From positions 13,113-77,112 of the forward strand of contig UQAQ01000011.1 of the NCBI GenBank assembly GCA_900539115.1: a stretch of DNA of 64,000 nucleotides. The letters are read 5' to 3'. Under the pieces are notes generated by a model, which did no database searches, was not told the origin of the DNA, and was given only the letters and a program-made list of their open reading frames with translations. A program made the position numbers and the translations under genes. The DNA comes from an uncultured Roseburia sp. (GTDB lineage: Bacteria; Bacillota; Clostridia; Lachnospirales; Lachnospiraceae). Positions 1-9,079 of the stretch are shown here, in pieces (within the stretch, counting starts at the first letter, position 1; every line of letters starts with the position of its first letter).

Positions 1-1287
1 CAACGCCTCGACGATCTCGCCCTCTTTGGCATCTGTGATTTCCGTTGAAATCTCATGGATTACATCCAAAAGTCTTGCAAAACGTTCTTTTACCACGTCT
101 TCCGGAACCTGATTTTCCATTCTTGCCGCCGGAGTGCCGGTCCGTTTGGAATAAATAAACGAATACACACTGTCATAGCGGACTTTCCTAACGACATCCA
201 AGGTTTCCTCAAAATCTTCTTCCGTCTCTCCCGGAAAACCTACGATCAAATCCGTCGTCAAGGAAATATTTGGCATTTTCTCCTTGATTCGTGCAACAAG
301 ATCCAGATACTGCTCCTTCGTATAATGACGGTTCATTTTTTTCAAAATTTCCGTACTTCCGGACTGCAGAGGCAAATGAAGGTGCGTACAGATTTTCTTA
401 CTTTTTGCCATTACCTCGATCAGTTCCTCTGACAGATCTTTCGGATGCGATGTCATAAAGCGGATGCGCTCCAAACCTTCAATCTTTTCCACTTCCTGTA
501 AAAGTTCCGCAAATGTCATCGGTTCTTCAAGTGTCTTTCCATAAGAATTGACATTTTGCCCGAGAAGCATGATCTCAATGACACCATCCGCCACAAGGTT
601 TTTAATCTCGCGGAGAATTTCTTCCGGTTTCCGGCTTCGTTCCCGGCCGCGCACATAAGGCACGATACAGTATGTGCAGAAATTATTGCAGCCATACATG
701 ATATTCACGCCCGCCTTAAACGGATATTTGCGGACGCTTGGCAGATCTTCCACGATGCCCTCTGCTTCTTTCCAGATATCCAATACCATGCGGTCCGACT
801 GAATCCTCGTATAAAGCAGTTCTGCCAATTTATAGACATTATGCGTACCAAAAACAAGATCGACAAACGGATAGCTTTTCTGTATTTTTTCTACGACTGT
901 AGGCTCTTGCATCATACAACCGCACATCGCAATTTTCATCGCCGGATTTTTCTTTTTTTGATTTTTCATATATCCCAGTCTGCCGTAAACTTTCAAATTG
1001 GCATTTTCACGGACTGTACACGTATTATAGAGGACAAAGTCCGCCACCGGCTCTTCGACCGTCTCATAGCCGATATACGAAAGAATGGCCTCCAGTTTTT
1101 CGGAATCTCTGGCATTCATCTGGCATCCCATCGTCTGCATCGAAAGCGTCAGTTTCCTGCCAAGGCGTTTTTCTTCCTCTGCTGCCCATTCTTTACATTT
1201 TTTCATAAAATAATACTGACGCAGAGGCTCCTCATTTGGCGCCTCTGCGTGTATATCCATAGCATCGATCTGTTCGTAATCAAACAT
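1..1287 (-). CDS. miaB: tRNA-2-methylthio-N6-dimethylallyladenosine synthase (partial)
   Basis: This radical SAM enzyme adds a methylthio group to i6A37 in tRNAs. The frame is open from the ATG at 1287 to the window edge, so 429 codons are visible and the C-terminus is missing. The N-terminal UPF0004 domain carries TMGCQMNARDSEKL and a later NTCTVREN, whose cysteines bind the auxiliary cluster. The radical SAM cluster motif GCNNFCTYCIVPYVRGRE lies around 640-700. The visible end runs into the start of the expected TRAM domain. A GGAG ribosome site sits 7 bases before the ATG. An N-terminal extension of about 45 residues precedes the conserved core, as is common in Clostridia. It follows the protease gene by 33 bp and may be read with it. 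Confidence 0.95.
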   Translation of the reverse strand, partial: MFDYEQIDAMDIHAEAPNEEPLRQYYFMKKCKEWAAEEEKRLGRKLTLSMQTMGCQMNARDSEKLEAILSYIGYETVEEPVADFVLYNTCTVRENANLKVYGRLGYMKNQKKKNPAMKIAMCGCMMQEPTVVEKIQKSYPFVDLVFGTHNVYKLAELLYTRIQSDRMVLDIWKEAEGIVEDLPSVRKYPFKAGVNIMYGCNNFCTYCIVPYVRGRERSRKPEEILREIKNLVADGVIEIMLLGQNVNSYGKTLEEPMTFAELLQEVEKIEGLERIRFMTSHPKDLSEELIEVMAKSKKICTHLHLPLQSGSTEILKKMNRHYTKEQYLDLVARIKEKMPNISLTTDLIVGFPGETEEDFEETLDVVRKVRYDSVYSFIYSKRTGTPAARMENQVPEDVVKERFARLLDVIHEISTEITDAKEGEIVEAL

Positions 1288-1320
1288 TATTTTCTCCATT
1301 CCGGGGAAAATAATTCCCCT

Positions 1321-2322
1321 TTATACATTATTTCCATTTTCTGTAATAATGGACGTAAGGATCGGCATCGCATCGGAGATCGGAATTGCAAATCCCATTC
1401 CTTCCACTTCCTCGGATGCAAATTTTGAGGAATTGATACCAATCACCTGTCCCTGTGAATCAACCAATGCCCCGCCGCTGTTTCCGGGATTGATGGCGGC
1501 ATCGGTCTGGATCAATTTCATCGTTGTCGTCTTTTCACTGCTGTTACTCTGACTTTGTTTGTTATTTTGGCTGTCAGACTGCTGACCCTGTCCACCAAAC
1601 GGATCTGCCTGCTGCTGATCCTGCCGGCTGCTTGAATTATCACTTTCTGTGGCAATTTCACGGTCTTTCGCACTTACATAACCGACCGTCACACTGGTAC
1701 CGTAACCGAGTGCATTTCCGATGGCAATCGCCTGCGCGCCGACTTTAATCTTTGTGCTGTCTCCGATATCTGCTACTTTGATGGTCGACAATGTCGAGTC
1801 TTTCAGATCACTTTTATTTACCTTCACAACTGCCAGATCCGAAGAGGAATCGGTTCCAACTACTTTGGCAGATGCCGTTGACTCATCGGAAAATGTGATC
1901 TGCACTTCCGTGCTTCCTTCTACGACATGATTGTTTGTCGCCATATAAATCGCCTGATCGTCTTCTTTCATAATAATTCCCGAGCCGCTTCCTGATTGTT
2001 CATTCTGATATGTTCTTCCAAAGAAATCCTGTGTCTGTGAAACCACTTTCACATCGATCGCCACGATGGAAGGGAGAACATAATCTGCCACATCCGATAC
2101 ACCTGCAAGTTTACTATCGGATGTAGAAGCCGAAGTCTGTGTAATGCCGCTCGTACTGTCGTCCGACTGTTTTGTCGTTGTCGCAGCCGTTTTACTGCTT
2201 TGTGTCTGTGTGATACCGGAACCGGTTACCCGATTCAATGCATATTCTGTACCGGTAAATACCGAACCGCTAAGTACACCAAATGTGACTGCGCCTGCTA
2301 CTAATTTTATCATCTTTTTCAT
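1321..2322 (-). CDS. HtrA/DegP-like S1C serine protease lacking a PDZ domain
   Basis: A membrane-anchored, trypsin-like surface protease of the HtrA family, likely involved in protein quality control outside the membrane. From the chosen ATG it has 333 residues. One N-terminal hydrophobic segment (about 5-28) is followed by a Ser/Thr/Gln-rich linker and a protease domain with a full triad: H132 in TNNHVVEG, D162 in SSDLAVVKV and S282 in NPGNSGGAL. A low-complexity Q/S/N-rich insert (about 226-265) interrupts the domain. The start is fixed by a GGAGGTAACG site just upstream; longer in-frame starts lack one. Oddly, the protein stops at residue 333, about 20 residues after the last protease strand, so the usual C-terminal PDZ domain is absent and miaB begins 33 bp later. 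The family call is firm; the function is inferred. Confidence 0.88.
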   Translation of the reverse strand: MKKMIKLVAGAVTFGVLSGSVFTGTEYALNRVTGSGITQTQSSKTAATTTKQSDDSTSGITQTSASTSDSKLAGVSDVADYVLPSIVAIDVKVVSQTQDFFGRTYQNEQSGSGSGIIMKEDDQAIYMATNNHVVEGSTEVQITFSDESTASAKVVGTDSSSDLAVVKVNKSDLKDSTLSTIKVADIGDSTKIKVGAQAIAIGNALGYGTSVTVGYVSAKDREIATESDNSSSRQDQQQADPFGGQGQQSDSQNNKQSQSNSSEKTTTMKLIQTDAAINPGNSGGALVDSQGQVIGINSSKFASEEVEGMGFAIPISDAMPILTSIITENGNNV

Positions 2323-2449
2323 CGTCGTTACCTCCGTTTTCATTCTTTCTTGGATTTCCTGTTTACAATAACAACTATACCGAATGAATGTGGGCACTTT
2401 TTGTTTGTTTGTTGAAAAAGATGTGTGTAATTTATGTTTGTTTTGTGAA

Positions 2450-3577
2450 CTAAAAGGTTCCTAATATCCGGAGATTTGCCGATTCTTCTTTGACTCCGCG
2501 AAGTGCATTCTGTACCGCCGGCTCATCCAGATTTCCTTCGATGTCCACAAAAAATCGATACTCCCAATTTTTTCCTTCAATCGGACGTGACTCCAATTGA
2601 AGCATATTGAGTCCGTTAAATAAAAAATGTGACAAGATTCGGTAAAGGGCACCACACTCATGCGGCACCTCGATACAAAGTGCGATCTTATGACTTTCCG
2701 GCAGATAAATCGGCTCTTTTCCGATCACGATAAATCTCGTGCAGTTATTTTTCTCCTGCTGGATACTCTCCTGCAATACTTCCAAACCATATTCTTTGGC
2801 CGCTCTCCTAGCTGCAATCGCCGCCTGCGTCTTATCTCCATCCTCTGCCACTTTCTTGGCTGCAGCGGCAGTATTGGAAAATTCTACCTGAACCATCTGC
2901 GGGTGTTCTTTCAAAAATCCGCTGCACTGCAGTAATCCCTGCGGATGGGAATACACCGTCTTAATATCCTCGATCCTGGTTCCCGGAAGGGCTACCAGAC
3001 ATTGATCAATTTTATTGACATACTGGCCGACAATGCTATTCGTATAATTCAAAAGCAGATCATAATTTGCTGTAATTCCACCGGTCGACGAGTTCTCGAT
3101 CGGCAATACGCCGTACTGCGCCTCCCCTTTTTCTACTGCTTCCATCACGCTCTGAAATGTCGGGCAGCTGATCCCATTGACCTCTTCTCCGAAAAAGTTT
3201 TCCATCGCCTGCTGGGTATGTGTCCCCGGCACACCAAAATAACAAACTTTGGTCTGTTCATCTACCGGAAGTTTGTCTGCTTTTACAAAATCTGACAGTT
3301 TTGTCGTCATTGGCAACACACCGTACTGGTATTTGCGGCTGATGGACATAATCTGGCTGAAAAGTTCCGTGATCGCGCGCTGATTAAATTCATTGCTGGA
3401 CATGGATTTCAGATTTCTTAATTTGTCGTCTTCTCTCTCTTTGTCATAGACCGGTTTTCCGGTTTCCAATTTATATTTTGCCACTTCGCTGGATTCTATC
3501 ATTCGCTTTTCAAATAATTCGACGATCTGCTTATCAATCGCATCAATATGTTCTCTTGAAACTTTTAAATCTATCAC
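2450..3577 (-). CDS. pheA: Bifunctional chorismate mutase / prephenate dehydratase
   Basis: The P-protein of phenylalanine synthesis: it turns chorismate into prephenate and then phenylpyruvate. The 375 residues show an AroQ-type chorismate mutase (about 1-88, with EHIDAIDKQIVELFEKRM), a prephenate dehydratase domain (about 105-285, with GVPGTHTQQA, LPIENSSTGG and the substrate-loop NNCTRFIVIG) and a C-terminal ACT domain (about 293-375, with ESRPIEGKNWEYRFFVD), which normally binds phenylalanine for feedback control. The start is GTG and overlaps the folB-folK stop as GTGA, so the two are translationally coupled. It is the last gene of a folate operon, linking two chorismate-consuming branches. 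Length and domain order are normal. Confidence 0.95.
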   Translation of the reverse strand: MIDLKVSREHIDAIDKQIVELFEKRMIESSEVAKYKLETGKPVYDKEREDDKLRNLKSMSSNEFNQRAITELFSQIMSISRKYQYGVLPMTTKLSDFVKADKLPVDEQTKVCYFGVPGTHTQQAMENFFGEEVNGISCPTFQSVMEAVEKGEAQYGVLPIENSSTGGITANYDLLLNYTNSIVGQYVNKIDQCLVALPGTRIEDIKTVYSHPQGLLQCSGFLKEHPQMVQVEFSNTAAAAKKVAEDGDKTQAAIAARRAAKEYGLEVLQESIQQEKNNCTRFIVIGKEPIYLPESHKIALCIEVPHECGALYRILSHFLFNGLNMLQLESRPIEGKNWEYRFFVDIEGNLDEPAVQNALRGVKEESANLRILGTF

Positions 3578-4404
3578 TCGTCCATCTCTCCTTTTTTCAA
3601 TTCTTCATACATCTGCATCACCGTTTTTCCGCTGACCGGATGACGCAGAAACGGTGCAATTTCCTGCAATGGTTCCAACACAAACTCCCGCAGTGGGATT
3701 TCTCTGTGTGGTACGATCAGATTTTCTTCCTGAATGATCTCCTCGCCATAAAAAAGGATATCAAGATCAATCGTGCGCGGTCCCCAATGAATCTCTCTTA
3801 CCCGGTTTCCTTCCTGCTCGAGCTGATGAAGAAACGTCAATAATTCCTGCGGCTGATACAACGTATCAAACGTAAATACCGTATTTAAAAATTTGTCCTG
3901 ATCCAAATATCCATACGGCTCCGTCTCATACAACGATGCTCTCTGCAAATGGCGGCAGTTCTCATCTTTTTCAATTCCTTCAAAGGCGGCCTGCAGGTAC
4001 GCTTCCTTATCTCCCATATTGGAACCGACGCCGACGTAGACTTTCTTCCATTTTCTGGATATTGTCACGGAAACCGTATCAAGTGGCAGTAAAATAGGCG
4101 CCCACGGCTTTTTCACCGAAATGTCCACTTGTTCCAGACACGGATAAGCATGCAGCAGAAGGTCTGCAAGCTTTTCCGCTATCGTTTCCAATAATTGGTA
4201 TTGATTTTCCTGCATATGCTCATAGATCAAATGTGCCGCTTCCGCATAATTAACCGAGTACACAAGATCATCGGTCAATCCCGCTTTCTTCGTATCACAA
4301 TACATCGTCGCAGACACTAAAAACTTCTGTCCCAGCACATTTTCTTCTTTTAATACTCCATGATGGCAGTAGCACTCTAAATCTTTTATCTGAATCTGAT
4401 CCAT
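3574..4404 (-). CDS. folK: Fused dihydroneopterin aldolase / HPPK (FolB-FolK)
   Basis: A 276-residue fusion covering two successive folate steps. Residues 1 to about 115 are dihydroneopterin aldolase (FolB), which releases 6-hydroxymethyl-dihydropterin; CHHGVLKEEN and LLETIAEKLADLLL are typical. Residues about 119-276 are 6-hydroxymethyl-dihydropterin pyrophosphokinase (FolK), with YVGVGSNMGDKEAYL and WGPRTIDLDILFYG, which contains the metal-binding aspartates. The ATG directly abuts the folP stop codon (TAAATG), and the end overlaps pheA. Fusion puts the two enzymes that share an intermediate in one chain. No residues look missing. Confidence 0.93.
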   Translation of the reverse strand: MDQIQIKDLECYCHHGVLKEENVLGQKFLVSATMYCDTKKAGLTDDLVYSVNYAEAAHLIYEHMQENQYQLLETIAEKLADLLLHAYPCLEQVDISVKKPWAPILLPLDTVSVTISRKWKKVYVGVGSNMGDKEAYLQAAFEGIEKDENCRHLQRASLYETEPYGYLDQDKFLNTVFTFDTLYQPQELLTFLHQLEQEGNRVREIHWGPRTIDLDILFYGEEIIQEENLIVPHREIPLREFVLEPLQEIAPFLRHPVSGKTVMQMYEELKKGEMDE

Positions 4405-5238
4405 TTATTCTTCCTTCTCTTTTCCATACATAATCGCTTCGGTCATCCGCAATGCGCGGGCATTTGCCTGAACATCATGCACACGAACAAAATCGCAGCC
4501 TTTCATTGCACCGATCACAGACGTCGCAATCGTACCTTCTTCACGCTCGGTCACCGGCAGATCCAAGGTCAAACCGATCACACTTTTTCTGGATGTCGCA
4601 AGAAGTACCGGATACCCCATGCCGCACAATACTTCCAAATGGTTTATGATAGCAAGATTCTGCTCATACGTCTTACCAAATCCAACCCCCGGATCCAGCA
4701 TAATGTTTTCTTTTTTTACACCATATTTTTCAGCGACCGTAAGGCATTTTTTCAAATCGGCCACGACATCCGGCACAAAATCCTGGTATTCCGTATTATC
4801 ACGATTGTGCATCAGACAAACCGGCACATCGTAGCGGGCAGCAAGTTCTGCCATCTTTTCATCGTACAAAAAGCCCCAGATATCATTTAGCATATCGGCT
4901 CCGGCTTCCAATGCCGCCTCTGCCACACGGCTTTTATACGTATCAATCGAGACAGGAATATCATATTTTTCTTTAATCTTTTGAATCACAGGCACTACTC
5001 TCGCGATTTCCTCGTCCTCGGTAATCTGCTGATGTCCGGGTCTCGTAGATTCGCCGCCTACATCGATCAGGTCGGCTCCCTCTTCGATCATTTTCTCCAC
5101 CTGTGCCATGGCATGTTCCAACGTATCAAACTTTCCACCGTCCGAAAAGGAATCCGGTGTCACGTTTAAAATGCCCATGATATATACTTTTTTTCCAAAT
5201 GTAAAGGTTCGATTTCCAATTTTCATATTTCCTGTCAT
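4405..5238 (-). CDS. folP: Dihydropteroate synthase
   Basis: Condenses hydroxymethyl-dihydropterin pyrophosphate with p-aminobenzoate to give dihydropteroate; it is the target of sulfonamides. Signatures are MGILNVTPDSFSDGGKFD, IDVGGESTRPGHQ, VSIDTYKSRVAEAALEAGAD and LDPGVGFGKTYEQN, in the usual order of the TIM barrel. The start at 5238 is preferred because AGGAG lies 8 bases upstream, giving 277 residues. An in-frame ATG pair at 5259/5256 with a weaker GAGG site would add seven residues. It sits between folE (63 bp upstream) and folB-folK (no gap). Confidence 0.95.
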   Translation of the reverse strand: MTGNMKIGNRTFTFGKKVYIMGILNVTPDSFSDGGKFDTLEHAMAQVEKMIEEGADLIDVGGESTRPGHQQITEDEEIARVVPVIQKIKEKYDIPVSIDTYKSRVAEAALEAGADMLNDIWGFLYDEKMAELAARYDVPVCLMHNRDNTEYQDFVPDVVADLKKCLTVAEKYGVKKENIMLDPGVGFGKTYEQNLAIINHLEVLCGMGYPVLLATSRKSVIGLTLDLPVTEREEGTIATSVIGAMKGCDFVRVHDVQANARALRMTEAIMYGKEKEE

Positions 5239-5301
5239 TTTCTTTTCTCCTAGCATCATAATTGCCCTCGTTTTTCCCCGATGGCACGTCTTCGTGACAG
5301 A

Positions 5302-5856
5302 TTAAAGCCGCAGTAGTTCCAAAAATTCCTGCTTCCAGTTTTCCTCTTCCTTCGCACAACCGCGTGTGCTGAGTGTAATCGTCTTTGTTCCCGGCTTCTT
5401 GATGCCTCGCATCGTCATACACATATGCTCCGCCTCCACCATAACGATAACACCTTTAGGTGCAAGAATATCCATCATCGCATCTGCAATCTGATCGGTC
5501 AGCTGCTCCTGAATCTGTGCTCTTCTGGCAAACACTTCGACGGTCCTCGCCAATTTACTAAGCCCCACTACTTTTCCATCCGGGATGTATCCAATATGAA
5601 CTTTTCCATAAAATGGAAGAAGATGGTGCTCACATACCGAATAAAAGGTAATGTCCTTCTCCAGCACAAGACCTTTCTGCGTAGAGGTAAATGTCTTTTC
5701 CAAATGACCGGCAGCATCGGCCTCATATCCGCCAAACAGCTCCTCACACATCTTTGCGATCCGGTCCGGTGTCTCCAAAAGGCCCTCCCGCTCCGGGTCT
5801 TCGCCAATTCCTTCCAAAAACAGCGAAACCGCTTTTTTTATTTTATCTTTATCCAT
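5302..5856 (-). CDS. folE: GTP cyclohydrolase I
   Basis: First enzyme of folate synthesis: GTP to 7,8-dihydroneopterin triphosphate. It has the zinc/GTP motif FYSVCEHHLLPFYGKVHIGY, with Cys and His ligands present, and the downstream QEQLTDQIADAM and VEAEHMCMTMRGI blocks. The ATG at 5856 (MDKDKIKKAV, 184 residues) fits the family length and has GGAG upstream. Longer frames begin at a TTG at 5883, which lies very close to the predicted transcription start. It is the first gene of folE-folP-folBK-pheA and carries the operon promoter. Confidence 0.95.
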   Translation of the reverse strand: MDKDKIKKAVSLFLEGIGEDPEREGLLETPDRIAKMCEELFGGYEADAAGHLEKTFTSTQKGLVLEKDITFYSVCEHHLLPFYGKVHIGYIPDGKVVGLSKLARTVEVFARRAQIQEQLTDQIADAMMDILAPKGVIVMVEAEHMCMTMRGIKKPGTKTITLSTRGCAKEEENWKQEFLELLRL

Positions 5857-5893
5857 TCTGTCTGATGTCTCCATTCTTAGCAATGCTAAATGT

Positions 5894-5922
5894 ATTTTAC
5901 CATGATTTTATGGGGAGGTCAA
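5894..5922 (-). promoter_or_regulatory. Sigma-A promoter of folE operon
   Basis: On the minus strand, TTGACC (-35) is followed by a 17-bp spacer and TAAAAT (-10), placing the transcript start about 30 bases before the folE ATG. No riboswitch fits in that short leader. Confidence 0.75.
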
Positions 5923-6289
5923 CCTTGCGGGAATTTTTCCGAATTTCAATAGGTGAAGAAATGTTCTGACAAGAGAACTATAAAATATAATGTTATACAA
6001 AGGTCTATCTTTATTTTTGTTAATAATTCACACTTGTTTTTTGAGGGCATATAAGTACCAAATATTCATTATAGAACAAATAATAAGTTTGGTTATTTAT
6101 AATGGCAATCACCCCATACCTTCAATTCGATTTTCATTTATGATTCCTGCATATGATGATGTTTTGTCCGAATTAAATTTTGCGCAGATTTCGAAAACCG
6201 ATAAACGTTACGCCATCGCCTTAACTATACCTGTTGTGATTTTCCAAAATTAGAGCGTGAATACATAAATTATAAGTCCAATAACTAAA
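5923..6289. other. AT-rich intergenic stretch, no gene recognised
   Basis: About 370 bp between the folE promoter and the uxuB terminator. A plus-strand open frame (5990-6253, 87 codons) has no ribosome site and an unremarkable hydrophobic translation, so it is not called. No tRNA, repeat or riboswitch shape was seen. A decayed gene cannot be ruled out. Confidence 0.5.
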
Positions 6290-6326
6290 GACAAAAATCA
6301 GCACCACTTATTTCCAAGTGATGCTG
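6290..6326 (-). terminator. Rho-independent terminator of aguA-uxuA-uxuB
   Basis: On the minus strand CAGCATCACTT pairs with AAGTGGTGCTG (one G-T wobble) around a 6-nt loop, then ATTTTTGTCTTT. It lies 22 bp after the uxuB stop. Confidence 0.85.
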
Positions 6327-6347
6327 ACTACTTTTAACTACTATCTC

Positions 6348-7961
6348 TTAATCCACATATTTCTTCAATGTCGCACGTACGGCACCGGGTCCGGCGATAA
6401 GTTCAGCAAACATGCCCTCGATTTTTTCACCAAGTCCTGCTTCGTACAGGTCTACAGCAAAGATAGACGCATCCTTGAGAATTGGAGAAAGTACCGCATG
6501 TACGTCGGTTGCTTCACCAAGTTTGACATCTTTTACATACCGTTTTACTTCGTCGAGACGTGGGTCAGAACTCTGCTCAAATGGCTGTCCCTCGTCATTG
6601 ATGCCCATAAGATAACGGCACCATCCTGCCAATACCAATGGGATCAAAGTCAGTGACTGTACATCCAAGCTGTCACTTGCGATGTAAGACTTGATTGTCT
6701 CGCCAAAACGGATTGGAAGTTTTTGCGAAGTATCTGTTACGATACGCTGTGGTGTATCCGGCATAAATGGATTTGGAAGGCGGAGCGTGAGCACTGCATT
6801 CGCAAAGTCCTTCGGATCAATGATACCAGGATTTACTACAACCGGCATACCTTCCTGATAGCACATTTTTTCTACAAGAGTAGATAATTCTTTGTCTTCC
6901 ATCTCTCCGTGGATCGTTGTGTGGGAAAGAAGGCATCCGTAGATAGCAAGTGCCGTATGAAGCGGATTCAGGCAGGTACAAACCTTCATCTTTTCCACTT
7001 TGTCTACTGTCTCACGGTCGGTAAAGAGGATTCCTGCTTTATCGATCGGAGGTCTTCCATTCGGGAACTTGTCCTCGATAACAAGATAACCGGTCTCCTC
7101 GGAGTTTACAAATGGTGACGTATACGTATTGCGGTTTGTTATGATCAGATCCGTATCTTCAAAACCGTCTTTTTCAAGCATTTTCTTGACATTTTCGTCC
7201 GGACGAGGAGTGATCTTGTCGATCATCGACCATGGGAAAGATACCTGATTCTCGTCATTCATGTAATCTGCAAATTCTTTCTCCACGATTCCATTTTTCA
7301 CCCAGGCATTGACAAATGCCATAACGCCGGCTTTCAATTTATCTCCATTGTGGGAGCAGTTGTCCATACTGGAAAGAGCAATTGGCGCTTTGCATGTTTT
7401 GAAGCGGCGGTAACACAGAGCTGCCACACGTCCCATCAGATGCTGCTGATTTTCCGGCTTATCATTAAATCCACTTTCTACAACAGAAAGAAGTTCTCCT
7501 TTTCCATCGTAAATGCTGTATCCTTTTTCTGTAATGGTAAAACTTGCCATCTGCAAGGAAGGATTTTCAAAAATCTCGAACAATCTTGCAAAATCTTCCG
7601 GGGCTGCCTGATCTGCTACCAGCGCTTCGACAACACTTCCTACGATTTTCTTTTCGATGGTTCCATTGGCTTTCAAAACGACGGAAAGGCTCAGGCAGTC
7701 GTATGGTTTGTAAGCTTTGCTGATAATCTCATGGTCAAAACTCTCTGCCACGACGATTCCGCGGTCATACTCTCCCTGGTTCAATACACGCTGAAGAATT
7801 TCAGCCGGGAACGCACGGAAAATATTTCCCGCTCCAAAATGAACCCAGGTAGGTGCCTCTTTGGTTTTCTGCTTTACGGCCTCGCGGTCATACTTAAGTA
7901 CTTCGTATCCTTTTTCTTCCCATACAGGAGAAACTTCTTTTTGTAAATCTGTCAGTTTCAT
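6348..7961 (-). CDS. uxuB: Mannitol dehydrogenase family protein, likely D-fructuronate reductase
   Basis: Interconverts D-fructuronate and D-mannonate with NAD(H) in hexuronate breakdown. The 537-residue protein has the Rossmann start PTWVHFGAGNIFRAF and a family-typical C-terminal domain; DNCSHNGDKLKAGV and TCLNPLHTALAIYGCLL are characteristic and hold the catalytic Lys/Asn region. Context decides the substrate: it follows mannonate dehydratase (21 bp) and GH67 alpha-glucuronidase, so glucuronate from xylan side chains, isomerised to fructuronate, is the expected feed. No uronate isomerase (uxaC) or KDG kinase lies in the window. Family is firm; the fructuronate call rests on context. Confidence 0.9.
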   Translation of the reverse strand: MKLTDLQKEVSPVWEEKGYEVLKYDREAVKQKTKEAPTWVHFGAGNIFRAFPAEILQRVLNQGEYDRGIVVAESFDHEIISKAYKPYDCLSLSVVLKANGTIEKKIVGSVVEALVADQAAPEDFARLFEIFENPSLQMASFTITEKGYSIYDGKGELLSVVESGFNDKPENQQHLMGRVAALCYRRFKTCKAPIALSSMDNCSHNGDKLKAGVMAFVNAWVKNGIVEKEFADYMNDENQVSFPWSMIDKITPRPDENVKKMLEKDGFEDTDLIITNRNTYTSPFVNSEETGYLVIEDKFPNGRPPIDKAGILFTDRETVDKVEKMKVCTCLNPLHTALAIYGCLLSHTTIHGEMEDKELSTLVEKMCYQEGMPVVVNPGIIDPKDFANAVLTLRLPNPFMPDTPQRIVTDTSQKLPIRFGETIKSYIASDSLDVQSLTLIPLVLAGWCRYLMGINDEGQPFEQSSDPRLDEVKRYVKDVKLGEATDVHAVLSPILKDASIFAVDLYEAGLGEKIEGMFAELIAGPGAVRATLKKYVD

Positions 7962-7982
7962 GATTTCGATTCCTTTCCTGTC

Positions 7983-9056
7983 TTACTTGTTATTTTTCTT
8001 AATTGCTTCCCAAAGACCATTCAGATAAGCGACACCAAGTGCACGGTCATAAAGTCCGTATCCCGGTCTTGCCTTCTCACCCCAGATCATACGTCCGTGG
8101 TCAGGGCGGATCACACCGTCAAATCCCATATCAATCAATGCTTTTACAATTTCATACATATCAAAGTTTCCATCGGAAGAAAGGTGGGATACTTCGTGGA
8201 ACAAGTCTTTGTTTTCGTATTTAATATTACGGATGTGTGCAAAATGGATTCTCTCTGCAATTTTCGGATTGCGGATGATCTTAGGAAGGTCATTGTTCAA
8301 ATTGCTTCCCAAAGAACCGGTACAGAACGTAAATCCATTGTAAATGCTGCTATTTAAAGAAGCGATCTTAAGAAGGTCGTCTTCACATGTTACGATACGT
8401 GGAAGACCAAATACATCCCAAGCCGGATCATCCGGGTGAACAGCCATCTTGATCTGATATTTTTCACAGGTTGGCATGATTCCATCGAGGAAATATTTGA
8501 AGTTTTCGCGCAATTTATCAGCCGTTACGTCTTTGTATTTATCAAACAGATCCATGATCTCGTCTCTACGGTTTGGCTCCCAGCCCGGCATAACAAAACC
8601 GCCGCTGGCTTTTTCGATGCGGTCAAACATTTCACTGGCATTGATACCATCGATAATAGAAGAATCGTAAGCAAGTGCTGTAGATCCATCCTCTAAAGGC
8701 ATCGCAAGGTCCGTTCTTGTCCAGTCAAAAACAGGCATGAAGTTGTAACATACAAGGTGAATACCTGCTTTTCCAACGGCTTCCAAAGATTTACAATAAT
8801 CTTCGATCAATTTATCTCTGGTAGGAAGTCCGATCTTGATATCTTCATGTACGTTGATACTTTCTACACCGCACAGTTTAAGACCTTTGGCTTCTACTTC
8901 CTGTTTTCTCTTCATTACATCTTCATAAGTCCAAGCCTCTCCTGCCGGGATATCATGAAGAGCTGTGATAACTCCTGATACTCCTGGAATCTGGCGAATC
9001 TGCTCCAGAGTTACACTGTCATTTCCTTCGCCATACCATCTCAATGTCATTTCCAT
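7983..9056 (-). CDS. uxuA: Mannonate dehydratase
   Basis: Dehydrates D-mannonate to 2-keto-3-deoxy-D-gluconate in the cytoplasm. The 357-residue TIM-barrel protein begins MTLRWYGEGNDSVTLEQIRQ and shows GVITALHDIPAGEAW, AVHPDDPAWDVFGLPRI (metal and substrate binding) and FAHIRNIKYENKDLFHEV, then RPDHGRMIWGE near the end. These are the standard UxuA blocks and the length is normal. It sits between aguA (23 bp) and uxuB (21 bp) in one transcript. Confidence 0.96.
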   Translation of the reverse strand: MEMTLRWYGEGNDSVTLEQIRQIPGVSGVITALHDIPAGEAWTYEDVMKRKQEVEAKGLKLCGVESINVHEDIKIGLPTRDKLIEDYCKSLEAVGKAGIHLVCYNFMPVFDWTRTDLAMPLEDGSTALAYDSSIIDGINASEMFDRIEKASGGFVMPGWEPNRRDEIMDLFDKYKDVTADKLRENFKYFLDGIMPTCEKYQIKMAVHPDDPAWDVFGLPRIVTCEDDLLKIASLNSSIYNGFTFCTGSLGSNLNNDLPKIIRNPKIAERIHFAHIRNIKYENKDLFHEVSHLSSDGNFDMYEIVKALIDMGFDGVIRPDHGRMIWGEKARPGYGLYDRALGVAYLNGLWEAIKKNNK

Positions 9057-9079
9057 AATTTTATACTTCCTTTCCTTGA

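Noticed and set aside
556..1428. Plus-strand open frame of 290 codons
   Set aside because: It lies antisense to miaB, has no ribosome site and its translation has no recognisable pattern; the minus frame carries all MiaB motifs.
5990..6253. Plus-strand open frame of 87 codons in the folE-uxuB gap
   Set aside because: No ribosome site, no recognisable motif, and codon choice looks random in AT-rich DNA.
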